From Treponema sp. (GTDB lineage Bacteria > Spirochaetota > Spirochaetia > Treponematales > Treponemataceae): a stretch of DNA of 51,759 bases. Numbering within the stretch: position 1 is the stretch's first letter; every line of letters begins with the position of its first letter. The notes beneath the pieces are model-generated. The model was not told the DNA's origin. It worked only from the letters and a program-made list of their open reading frames with translations, and made no database searches. Where the stretch lies: the NCBI GenBank assembly GCA_024402475.1, contig JAKSTQ010000016.1:1-51759 (forward strand), in the 5' to 3' direction. The position numbers and the translations under genes were made by a program. This document shows, piece after piece, positions 25,467-32,821 of the stretch.

Positions 25467-25503
25467 TACGGATAAAAGTGGCAAAATCGGGTTTTTAGCC
25501 GTA
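25467..25503. repeat. 37-bp palindromic repeat, copy 1
   Basis: It begins TACGGATAAAA and ends TTTTTAGCCGTA, with inverted ends of about ten bases around a 15-17-nt centre containing GGCAAAATCGGG. The length is identical to copies 2 and 3. It lies 34 bp upstream of the nuclease-like gene. Confidence 0.8.
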
Positions 25504-25561
25504 TGTGCGGGGGAGTTTACAGGGAAAGGAATATGTCAGAAACGCATTTTTTCTGTAAATG

Positions 25562-25572
25562 TACGGCTAAAA
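25562..25572. repeat. Half-site of the palindromic repeat
   Basis: TACGGCTAAAA matches the left arm of copy 2, but no right arm follows at the expected distance. It is the reverse complement of the right arm of copy 1, so the two could form a larger hairpin over 25493-25572. The 434-bp gap 25434-25867 otherwise holds only AT-rich sequence and the start signals of the radical SAM gene. Confidence 0.5.
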
Positions 25573-25645
25573 TGTAGAAATTGAAATCTTATTCGTATTT
25601 TCTGAGAATGATTTGAAAGCACTTTTTGATAAAATAAAAAAATGA

Positions 25646-25682
25646 TACGGCTAAAAATCGTAAAACCCGAAGTTTATCCGTA
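25646..25682. repeat. 37-bp palindromic repeat, copy 2
   Basis: It begins TACGGCTAAAA and ends GTTTATCCGTA. The arms match copy 1 when read on the opposite strand (GGCTAAA on one side, GGATAAA on the other). The centre contains AAACCCGAAG, related to the GGGTTT centre of copy 1. Confidence 0.8.
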
Positions 25683-25740
25683 GAAAATGAAAATTTAATA
25701 AAAAGATAAGGTTGACTGCTGTGTGCTTTCCCCATAAAGA

Positions 25741-25777
25741 TACGGATAAAAAACGCAAAAGTCAAATTTTATCCGTA
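25741..25777. repeat. 37-bp palindromic repeat, copy 3
   Basis: It begins TACGGATAAAA and ends TTTTATCCGTA, with near-perfect arms. The centre contains ACGCAAAAGTC, like copy 1 (GGCAAAATC). It starts 95 bp after copy 2 and ends 90 bp before the radical SAM gene. Confidence 0.8.
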
Positions 25778-25867
25778 GAAATCCGCAAAATTAAGGTTTT
25801 CGGACGCCAAAATTGACTTATTACCTCTTTAATTTAATGCAATTTATTTGTATAGTGATTATGACAT

Positions 25868-26737
25868 ATGAAATTTATTACCGCAAAATCTATCCTTACA
25901 TCAAATAATGGAACCGGAATGAACGTTTACCGCGGATGTGTTCATGGATGCATTTACTGTGACTCCCGCAGTTCCTGTTATCATACGCCTGTTCCCTTTG
26001 AAGATATCGAGGTTAAGGAAAACGCAGTCGAACTTTTACGGAAAGCACTTTATTCAAAGCGCAGAAAATGCATGATCGGAACAGGTTCAATGAGCGATCC
26101 TTACATTCCTCTTGAAGAAGAGCTTAAAATTACCCGCGGGTGCCTTGAAGTAATTAAAAATAATGGTTTTGGGGCGACGCTCATTACAAAAAGTGATCTT
26201 GTGTTACGGGACATGGATTTGCTGGAAGAAATTAACCGCAAGGCAAAGGCTGTTCTCCAGATGACGCTTACAACGGCGGATCCTGACCTTTGCCGCATTC
26301 TGGAACCGGGCGTCTGTAATACCCAGCGGCGTTTTGAAGTTCTGATGGAAGCAAAACGCCGCGGAATCCCGACGGTTGTATGGCTGACACCGATTCTTCC
26401 ATTTATAAATGATAATATGGAAAATATCGGACAGCTTTTGAATTACTGCAAGGAAGCAGGCGTTAAGGGAATTATTCAGTTTGGAACAGGAATGACTTTG
26501 CGTGAAGGCAACCGGGAATATTTTTACAGCAGGCTGGATCAGTATTTCCCGGGGCTTAAGGAACGGTATGTTTTGACTTTTGGGGAATCCTATGAGCTTG
26601 CTTCACCGGATTCGCATAATTTAACAAGGGTAATAGAAGAATTCTGCAGGCGCAATGAAATTATGTATAAACCAGATGAAGTCTTTGCATACCTGCAGGA
26701 ATTTCCCCAGGAGCAGCCGCAGCTTTTTGACTTTTGA
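25868..26737 (+). CDS. SPL-family radical SAM protein
   Basis: The 289-residue protein has an early iron-sulfur motif C24-VHG-C28-IY-C31 and the spore-photoproduct-lyase-like family landmarks NVYRGCVHGCIYCDSRS, MIGTGSMSDPYIPLEEEL, ATLITKSDLVLRDMDLL and PGVCNTQRRFEVLMEAKRRG. It lacks the SplB DNA-damage specificity elements and belongs to the broader group (Rv2578c-like) with unknown substrate. An alternative in-frame start was not found. The start codon has no Shine-Dalgarno sequence and lies 11 nt after TATAGT (25851-25856), another candidate short-leader message. No operon partner is visible. Confidence 0.82.
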   Translation: MKFITAKSILTSNNGTGMNVYRGCVHGCIYCDSRSSCYHTPVPFEDIEVKENAVELLRKALYSKRRKCMIGTGSMSDPYIPLEEELKITRGCLEVIKNNGFGATLITKSDLVLRDMDLLEEINRKAKAVLQMTLTTADPDLCRILEPGVCNTQRRFEVLMEAKRRGIPTVVWLTPILPFINDNMENIGQLLNYCKEAGVKGIIQFGTGMTLREGNREYFYSRLDQYFPGLKERYVLTFGESYELASPDSHNLTRVIEEFCRRNEIMYKPDEVFAYLQEFPQEQPQLFDF

Positions 26738-26839
26738 AACTTGTCCTGTAATACAGAAAATTCTTGAAAACTGGATTTAAGGGCTCAGAAATTGAATATA
26801 CTTTAAAAAAAATGGAATTTGGAGTAGAATCATCACACT

Positions 26840-29260
26840 ATGGAATTTACACAAGAAAACATTGATGCGTTGACTGTAAACGAAGTCGACATTATGAAGA
26901 AAATTGCGACAGAACTTGGAATCAGAGTAAATCAGGTTAGTGCCGTAATCAGCCTTTTTGATGAAGGTTGTACAGTTGCATTTATCAGCCGCTATCGTAA
27001 AGAAAAAACTGACAATCTTGACGAAGTTGCGGTTACAAGTATTGATCATCTTTTCAAGTCTTACAAGAACCTTGAAGAACGCCGCCTCGAAATCGTAAAG
27101 GGAATTTTCAATCAGGGAAAACTTACTGATTCACTTTACAATGCGGCTATGTCAGCAACAACTTTAACGGCCCTCGAAGACCTCTGGGCACCATTCAAGA
27201 AAAAGAAGAAGACCCGCGGAATGGTTGCAGCCGAAAAAGGCCTTGAACCTCTGGCTGACGCAATGCTGGAAATGAACGATGCTGCTATCGAAAAAGAAGC
27301 AGAAAAATATATCAAGACTGACAACGAAGATCCTGCCCTTAATGTTGAAACTGCAAAAGATGCCCTCGACGGTGCAAAAGACATTATCGCAGAACGCGTC
27401 AGCCAGGAAACAAAAAATCGTGAAGCAATTCACAATCTGTACATGGCAACAGGAAATATCGTTACAAAGGGAATCGTTCCAGAAGGCCAGACAGAAGAAC
27501 AGGCTCAGAAAACTTCTACATATCAGATGTACTGGGATTATTCAGAACCTCTGGATCAGCTCAAACCTCACCGTATTCTTGCCATTAACCGTGCAGAACG
27601 TGAAGGCGCTCTCGACGTTACAATCGATGTAGATGTAGAAGCTGCTGTTAAGGAACTTCAGAAGAAAGCCACAATCAATAATAAATACCATGAAGCCGCA
27701 ATTGAAGACGGTGTTGTTCGCCTTCTTTCACCGGCAGTTGTACGCGAAATCCGCAGTGACGAAGCAGACGAAGCTGATGCTCATGGAATCGGTGTATTCA
27801 GCGAAAACCTTAAAAACCTTCTGATGACTCAGCCAATCAAAGGCAGCCGCGTTCTTGGCGTTGACCCAGGTTACCGTAACGGAACTAAATGTGCAGCCCT
27901 GGACGAAACCGGTAAATACCTTGGATTCTTCAAGATTTATCAGGAAATCAATCCAAAAGAAGCTTACGACCTTATCAACGAAGCAATCGACAAATACGAC
28001 ATTCAGGTTCTTGCTGTTGGTAACGGAACAGGAAGCCACGAAGTTCAGGAAATCGTATCAAAAGTAATCAGCGAAAATTATTCTGATGCTGATGTTAAAT
28101 ACACAGTAGTTGATGAATCAGGTGCTTCAGTTTATTCTGCTTCTCCTGTTGCAACAGAAGAATTCCCTGACCTTGACGTTATGGTTCGTGGTGCAATTTC
28201 AATGGGCCGCCGTTTGCAGGATCCTCTTGCTGAACTTGTTAAGATCGATCCAAAAGCAATTGGTGTTGGTCTTTACCAGCATGACGTTAACCAGAAAAAA
28301 CTTGCAGACCAGCTGGATGAAGTTGTAAGTTCTGTAGTAAACAACGTAGGTGTAAACCTTAATACAGCAAGCTACATGCTTTTGAAATATGTTTCAGGTA
28401 TCACAACATCAACTGCAAAGAAAATTGTTGCTTACCGTGATGCAAACGGAAAGATTTTAAGCCGTGAAGAACTTAAAAAGGTTCCGGGGCTTGGACCAAA
28501 AGCATTTGAACAGTGCGCAGGATTCCTTAAGATTGCAGAAAGTTCAGATCCATTGGACAATACCTGGGTTCATCCGGAAAACTATGATGCAGCCCGTGAA
28601 CTTCTTCCTCTTATTCAGAATAAGGAAAAAGTTCCTGCTGACCTTATCAAGAAAATTGCAGAAAAATACAATATCGGTGAAACAACAGTTAACGATATCG
28701 TAGACGAACTTGCAAAACCTAACCGCGACCCTCGTGACGGATATCCGGCACCAATCATGCAGAAAGGCGTAGTTCAGTTTGAAGACCTTAAACCTGGAAT
28801 GAAAGTTACAGGAAAGATCAAGAACGTAGTAGACTTTGGTGCCTTTGTTGATGTAGGTCTGCATGAAACCGGCCTTATCCATGTAAGTGAATTGAGCGAC
28901 AACTTTGTAAAAGATCCTATGGAAGTTTGTAAGGTTGGTGATGTTCACGAATTCACAATTCTTTCTCTGGATATGGACCGCCGCCGTATTTCACTTTCGC
29001 TTAAGAGTGATGCTGCCAGTCGTGCCGGACAGCAGTCAGGTGCTGCAAAATCTGCCGGAGCTAAAACAGAAGGCGGTGCACGTAAGATTGTTGTTGTTCG
29101 TAAAGGCGCAGCTTCTGCAAAACCTGCAGATGGCCGTAAAGATAATTCATTCAACGGCAACCGTGACCGTAACAACAGCGACCGCCGCGGTTCAGAACGA
29201 TATCAGGGCAGCGATGACGGAATGTCATACAATCCGTTTGCAGCTTTGTTAAAGAAATAA
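26840..29260 (+). CDS. tex: Tex, RNA-binding transcription accessory protein
   Basis: The 806-residue protein has the full Tex architecture. A helical N-terminus includes AFISRYRKEKTDNLDEVAV and LEDLWAPFKKKKKTRG. A YqgF-like RNase H fold has VLGVDPGYRNGTKCAALD. Helix-hairpin-helix motifs (SREELKKVPGLGPKAFEQC) are followed by an S1 RNA-binding domain (about 650-720, VTGKIKNVVDFGAFVDVGLH). The C-terminal tail is Arg/Asn/Asp-rich and disordered, ending YNPFAALLKK as in other spirochaete and Bacteroidota forms. Tex binds nucleic acid and affects transcription and stress or virulence gene expression. TAGAAT ends 9 nt before the ATG without a ribosome-binding site, suggesting a near-leaderless transcript. 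It ends at a strong terminator. Confidence 0.95.
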   Translation: MEFTQENIDALTVNEVDIMKKIATELGIRVNQVSAVISLFDEGCTVAFISRYRKEKTDNLDEVAVTSIDHLFKSYKNLEERRLEIVKGIFNQGKLTDSLYNAAMSATTLTALEDLWAPFKKKKKTRGMVAAEKGLEPLADAMLEMNDAAIEKEAEKYIKTDNEDPALNVETAKDALDGAKDIIAERVSQETKNREAIHNLYMATGNIVTKGIVPEGQTEEQAQKTSTYQMYWDYSEPLDQLKPHRILAINRAEREGALDVTIDVDVEAAVKELQKKATINNKYHEAAIEDGVVRLLSPAVVREIRSDEADEADAHGIGVFSENLKNLLMTQPIKGSRVLGVDPGYRNGTKCAALDETGKYLGFFKIYQEINPKEAYDLINEAIDKYDIQVLAVGNGTGSHEVQEIVSKVISENYSDADVKYTVVDESGASVYSASPVATEEFPDLDVMVRGAISMGRRLQDPLAELVKIDPKAIGVGLYQHDVNQKKLADQLDEVVSSVVNNVGVNLNTASYMLLKYVSGITTSTAKKIVAYRDANGKILSREELKKVPGLGPKAFEQCAGFLKIAESSDPLDNTWVHPENYDAARELLPLIQNKEKVPADLIKKIAEKYNIGETTVNDIVDELAKPNRDPRDGYPAPIMQKGVVQFEDLKPGMKVTGKIKNVVDFGAFVDVGLHETGLIHVSELSDNFVKDPMEVCKVGDVHEFTILSLDMDRRRISLSLKSDAASRAGQQSGAAKSAGAKTEGGARKIVVVRKGAASAKPADGRKDNSFNGNRDRNNSDRRGSERYQGSDDGMSYNPFAALLKK

Positions 29261-29292
29261 TTTAATGTTAAGAAAACTTTGCATTAAATAAA

Positions 29293-29332
29293 TTAAAAAC
29301 CTGACAGATAAAAATCTGCCAGGTTTTTTTTG
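29293..29332 (+). terminator. Rho-independent terminator of tex
   Basis: AAAACCTG-a-CAGAT pairs with ATCTG-c-CAGGTTTT around a short A-rich loop, followed by a run of eight T. On the minus strand a run of A-rich sequence gives a weaker terminator for the LRR gene. Confidence 0.9.
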
Positions 29333-29360
29333 TAATATTAGGAATCGATTTAACTCAATT

Positions 29361-30140
29361 TTAATTATTTTTTTTACGCTCTGCCATCTGCTCTTTTAAA
29401 GATTTTGCTTTTGGTTTGATTATTTCAACATTTTCAGGGACATTTAATAATTCAGTTTCTGCAGAGGTTAGGGTAATTTTTGCAAGGGGACATTCCGAAA
29501 AACAAGAGGAACAATCTAAGCTTCTAACATTTTTACCTATTGTAACTGTTGAAAGTTTCTCGCACCAAGCAAAAGCATTGTAAGATATCTTTGTTACGGA
29601 ATCAGGAATAATTATTGAAGTAAGACTAGAACAACTTCTGAAGGCATCATCGTATATAAATTTAACATTATCTCCAATTACGACAGATTGTAATTTATTA
29701 CAGCCAAAAAAAGAGTATCCTCCAATAGAAACAACAGAATCAGGTATTACAATAGTCGTAAGGGATTCACAAGAATAAAATGCCTCATCACCTATTTTTT
29801 CAATGGAATTTCCCAATGTAACAGATTGCAAACTAGTACAACAATAAAAAACGTTGCGATCTATTTCTTTCACAGATGAAGGTATAACAACTGATTGTAA
29901 CTTAGTGTTCTTATAAAATGCACCCGCCTCAAGTGATACAACCGGATATCCATCAAAATTATCCGGAATAACAACTTCAGCATCAGTGCCCTTATAAGAA
30001 ATGATGTTAATATTACCATTACTATTAATTTCTATCTTGTAATCATCAATAAGATATTCACCTTCAACAATGTCATTACTCTGGGCAAATGACAAACCAA
30101 AACACAATAAACTGATAAATATACAAATAATTTTTTTCAT
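29361..30140 (-). CDS. Secreted BspA-type leucine-rich repeat protein
   Basis: The product has 259 residues from the ATG at 30140. A signal peptide (MKKIICIFISLLCFGLSFA, cleavage before QS) precedes five or six LRR_5 repeats of about 23 residues. Their register is clear: LQSVVIPSSVKEIDRNVFYC, LQSVTLGNSIEKIGDEAFYS, LTTIVIPDSVVSIGGYSFFG, LQSVVIGDNVKFIYDDAFRS, LTSIIIPDSVTKISYNAFAW. A charged tail (LKEQMAERKKNN) ends the protein. BspA-like proteins of oral and gut bacteria mediate adhesion or coaggregation. There is no lipobox or anchor, so it is predicted to be periplasmic or released. An upstream in-frame start at 30179 would hide the signal peptide and is not favoured. Confidence 0.85.
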   Translation of the reverse strand: MKKIICIFISLLCFGLSFAQSNDIVEGEYLIDDYKIEINSNGNINIISYKGTDAEVVIPDNFDGYPVVSLEAGAFYKNTKLQSVVIPSSVKEIDRNVFYCCTSLQSVTLGNSIEKIGDEAFYSCESLTTIVIPDSVVSIGGYSFFGCNKLQSVVIGDNVKFIYDDAFRSCSSLTSIIIPDSVTKISYNAFAWCEKLSTVTIGKNVRSLDCSSCFSECPLAKITLTSAETELLNVPENVEIIKPKAKSLKEQMAERKKNN

Positions 30141-30259
30141 ATTGTTATTATATCTCTTAATAGGAAACTCAGACAACATTTATTTTGAATCTGCCGGATG
30201 TCTTTTATTTTATTATTATTGCATTTCTTTATTATATGTAAAAATTCTGTGATTTCTTA

Positions 30260-30288
30260 TTTACCAAACTGTTTCATTCAATTATAAT
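30260..30288 (+). promoter_or_regulatory. Promoter of nfnAB
   Basis: A -10 TATAAT (30283-30288) has TTTACC (30260-30265) 17 nt upstream as a -35. The leader of about 50 nt carries an AAGGA ribosome-binding site before the ATG at 30347. Confidence 0.6.
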
Positions 30289-30346
30289 AAAACTTAACAC
30301 TAAAAATGCCTGGACAGGCGTTTATTCCACTTTTAAGGAAAATAAA

Positions 30347-31186
30347 ATGTTTAAGATCCTTGAGAAAAAGCAACTTTCTAATGACGTTTTCTACATGAAA
30401 ATTGAAGCTCCAGAAATTGCAAAAAACAGAAAAGCTGGCCAGTTCGTAATCGTTCAGATTGACTTGAACTTTGGCGAAAGAATTCCTCTTACAATCGCAG
30501 ATGCTAATGCAGAAGAAGGCTGGGTAGTACTCGTATTCCAGGCTGTCGGTGCAACAACTTTTAAACTTTCACAGAAAAATGCAGGCGATGAACTTGCTGC
30601 AATGCTTGGTCCACTTGGAACTCCTTCTGTTGTAGAAAAGAAAGATGGTCCTGTTGTTATCGTTGGTGGTGGTATTGGTGTAGCTCCTTGTTATCCAATC
30701 GTTCAGGCTCATAAAGCAATCGGAAATAAAGTAATCGTAGTAATTGCTGCTCGTAATAAAGACCTTCTTATCATGGAAGATGAAATGCGTGCTGCTGCTG
30801 ATGAACTCATCGTTATGACAGATGACGGTTCAGCAGGACGTCAGGGTGTTTCTACAGTTCCAGTTCAGGAAATGTGTGAAAGCCAGTGTCCACCAGCAGA
30901 AGTAATTGCAATCGGACCTCCTATCATGATGAAGTTTGTTGCAAAAACAACTCAGCCATTCGGCGTTCCTACAACTGTTTCTTTGAATACAATCATGATC
31001 GACGGAACAGGTATGTGTGGTGGTTGTCGTGTAACAGTTGGCGGCGAAACAAAATTCGTTTGTGTAGACGGACCAGAATTCGATGCACACAAAGTTGACT
31101 GGGACAACATGATGATGCGTATGAAGTCTTTCAAAGGACGCGAAACAGAAGACAATCACAAGTGTCGTGTCGGACTTTCTCACTAA
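30347..31186 (+). CDS. nfnA: NfnA: FAD/[2Fe-2S] subunit of NADH-dependent ferredoxin:NADP+ oxidoreductase
   Basis: The 279-residue protein is a ferredoxin-NADP reductase-type subunit. It has an FAD-binding barrel (about 1-100, with RIPLTIAD), an NAD(P)-binding domain with VVIVGGGIGVAPCYP, and a C-terminal [2Fe-2S] motif in GTGMCGGCRVTVGG and KFVCVDGPEFDAH. With NfnB it forms the cytoplasmic complex that couples NADH and reduced ferredoxin oxidation to NADP+ reduction by flavin-based electron bifurcation. Older annotations call it sulfide dehydrogenase subunit beta. Its own promoter and ribosome-binding site (AAGGA) precede it, and nfnB starts 36 bp downstream. This fits a fermentative anaerobe balancing NADH, NADPH and ferredoxin. 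Confidence 0.92.
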   Translation: MFKILEKKQLSNDVFYMKIEAPEIAKNRKAGQFVIVQIDLNFGERIPLTIADANAEEGWVVLVFQAVGATTFKLSQKNAGDELAAMLGPLGTPSVVEKKDGPVVIVGGGIGVAPCYPIVQAHKAIGNKVIVVIAARNKDLLIMEDEMRAAADELIVMTDDGSAGRQGVSTVPVQEMCESQCPPAEVIAIGPPIMMKFVAKTTQPFGVPTTVSLNTIMIDGTGMCGGCRVTVGGETKFVCVDGPEFDAHKVDWDNMMMRMKSFKGRETEDNHKCRVGLSH

Positions 31187-31222
31187 TCCATAATTGTTGA
31201 GATCTGATTCAGGAGAATTAAA

Positions 31223-32728
31223 ATGGAACACAAGACAATGGACGATTTGCAGAAAATCGCTGTAGAAAAATACAAGGAACTTGAAGGCAAAACTTTGAGT
31301 CCAAAAGACCGCATGGCAATTCCACAGATGGAAATGCCTGCACAGGAACCAAAAGCCCGCGCTCGCCTTATGAGCGAAGTTGCTCTTGGTTACACACCAG
31401 AAATGGCTGTTGTAGAAGCTAACCGCTGTCTCCAGTGTAAAAACCAGCCATGTGTAAACGGATGTCCAGTTAACATCGACATTCCTGGATTTATCGCTCA
31501 GGTTGCTAAAGGTGAATTTAAGGCTGCTGTTGATACAATTAAAAAGACAAGCCTTCTTCCTGCAATTTGTGGTCGTGTATGTCCTCAGGAAAAACAGTGT
31601 CAGGGACTTTGTACTGTAGGTAAAACATTCAAATCTGCAGAAAAAGCTGTTTCTATCGGTCGTCTCGAACGCTTTGTTGCTGACTGGGAACGCGAAAACA
31701 ATAAGGTAACAATGCCTGAAGTTGCACCAAAGACAGGTAAAAAGGTTGCAATCATCGGTTCTGGTCCTGCAGGACTTACTGTTGCTGCTGATGTTGCTCG
31801 TGCTGGTCATGAAGTTACAGTATTCGAAGCATTCCACAAAGCTGGTGGTGTAATGATGTACGGTATTCCTGAATTCCGTCTTCCTAAAGCCATCGTTCAG
31901 AATGAAATCGAAAACCTTAAAAAACTTGGCGTTAAGTTTGAAACAAACTTCCTCGTAGGCCGTACAAATACTTTGACACAGCTCCTTGACGAAAAAGGCT
32001 TTGATGCTGCATTCGTTGGAACTGGTGCCGGACTTCCAAAATTCATGAACATTCCTGGAGAAAACCTTATCGGTGTTTTCTCTGCTAACGAATATCTTAC
32101 ACGTGCAAACCTTATGAAAGGTTACGATAAAGAACATGCTGACACTCCAATTTACGAAGCTAAAAAAGTTATCGTATGTGGTGCCGGAAACGTAGCAATG
32201 GATGCTGCTCGTATGGCTCTCCGTCTTGGTGCTCAGGAAGTTAACGTTGTTTACCGTCGTACACGTAACGAAATGCCTGCTCGTCTTGAAGAAATTGCAC
32301 ACGCAGAAGAAGAAGGCGTAATCTTCAGATTCCTCGAAAACCCTGTAGAAGTACTTGGTTACGACAATCCGGAAGACAAAGAAAACTTTGGTAAGATTCG
32401 TGCAGTTAAATGCTTGAGCTACGAACTTGGTGAACCTGATGAATCAGGCCGCCGCAGTCCTGTAGCTGTTCCAGGCAGTGAACACGAAATTGAATGTGAT
32501 GCAATGATTGTTGCTCTTGGTAACGGTTCTAACCCTCTTATGGTTAAGACTACACCAGGTCTTGATGCAGACAAAAAAGGTCACATTATCGTTGATGAAA
32601 AACAGGCTACAAGCCATGCAAAAGTTTGGGCAGGTGGAGACATCGTTCTTGGTGCTGCAACTGTTATTCTTGCAATGGGTGAAGGTCGTAAGGCCGCAGC
32701 TGGTATCAACGAATACCTTGCAAAATAA
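31223..32728 (+). CDS. nfnB: NfnB: glutamate-synthase-like subunit of ferredoxin:NADP+ oxidoreductase
   Basis: The 501-residue protein has an N-terminal ferredoxin-like region with C69, C72, C77 and C81 (CLQCKNQPCVNGCPVNIDIP) and a second cysteine set (CGRVCPQEKQCQGLC). An FAD/NADPH domain follows with GSGPAGLTVAADVARAG, GIPEFRLPKAIVQNEI, VIVCGAGNVAMDAARMALRL and a final GGDIVLGAATVILAMGEGRK. This is the NfnL/GltD-like subunit carrying the bifurcating FAD and [4Fe-4S] clusters. It could be confused with the small subunit of glutamate synthase (GltD), but the nfnA gene directly upstream and the absence of gltB make NfnB the better call. It ends at a strong terminator. Confidence 0.92.
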   Translation: MEHKTMDDLQKIAVEKYKELEGKTLSPKDRMAIPQMEMPAQEPKARARLMSEVALGYTPEMAVVEANRCLQCKNQPCVNGCPVNIDIPGFIAQVAKGEFKAAVDTIKKTSLLPAICGRVCPQEKQCQGLCTVGKTFKSAEKAVSIGRLERFVADWERENNKVTMPEVAPKTGKKVAIIGSGPAGLTVAADVARAGHEVTVFEAFHKAGGVMMYGIPEFRLPKAIVQNEIENLKKLGVKFETNFLVGRTNTLTQLLDEKGFDAAFVGTGAGLPKFMNIPGENLIGVFSANEYLTRANLMKGYDKEHADTPIYEAKKVIVCGAGNVAMDAARMALRLGAQEVNVVYRRTRNEMPARLEEIAHAEEEGVIFRFLENPVEVLGYDNPEDKENFGKIRAVKCLSYELGEPDESGRRSPVAVPGSEHEIECDAMIVALGNGSNPLMVKTTPGLDADKKGHIIVDEKQATSHAKVWAGGDIVLGAATVILAMGEGRKAAAGINEYLAK

Positions 32729-32738
32729 ATAAAATTGC

Positions 32739-32778
32739 ATAAAAAAGCTCACTTCTTTTGAAGTGAGCTTTTTTTTCG
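32739..32778 (+). terminator. Rho-independent terminator of nfnAB
   Basis: AAAAAGCTCACTTC (32741-32754) pairs with GAAGTGAGCTTTTT around a TTTT loop and is followed by eight or more T. The A-run on the other side makes it usable by the convergent HD-GYP transcript as well. Confidence 0.92.
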
Positions 32779-32785
32779 TCTTTTG

Positions 32786-32821
32786 TACGGATAAAAAATC
32801 AGTTTTTAGTCTTTATCCGTG
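32786..32821. repeat. Palindromic repeat, fourth copy, overlapping the HD-GYP stop
   Basis: It begins TACGGATAAAA and ends CTTTATCCGTG, 36 bp, the same arms as the three copies near 25.5 kb. The right arm encodes the last residues (TDKD) of the HD-GYP protein, whose stop lies in the centre. Confidence 0.75.

Noticed and set aside
25434..25867. CRISPR array, because of repeated 37-bp units
   Set aside because: The units are palindromic, unevenly spaced (179 and 95 bp), partly inverted and have no cas genes nearby; a further copy lies 7 kb away.
30830..32302. 490-codon open frame antisense to nfnA/nfnB
   Set aside because: The frame mirrors two clearly conserved genes and encodes an improbable Phe/Cys/Ser/Asn-rich product. 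It results from codon usage on the other strand.
31223..32728. GltD, small subunit of glutamate synthase
   Set aside because: The sequence is GltD-like, but the upstream NfnA subunit and absence of gltB point to the NfnAB complex.
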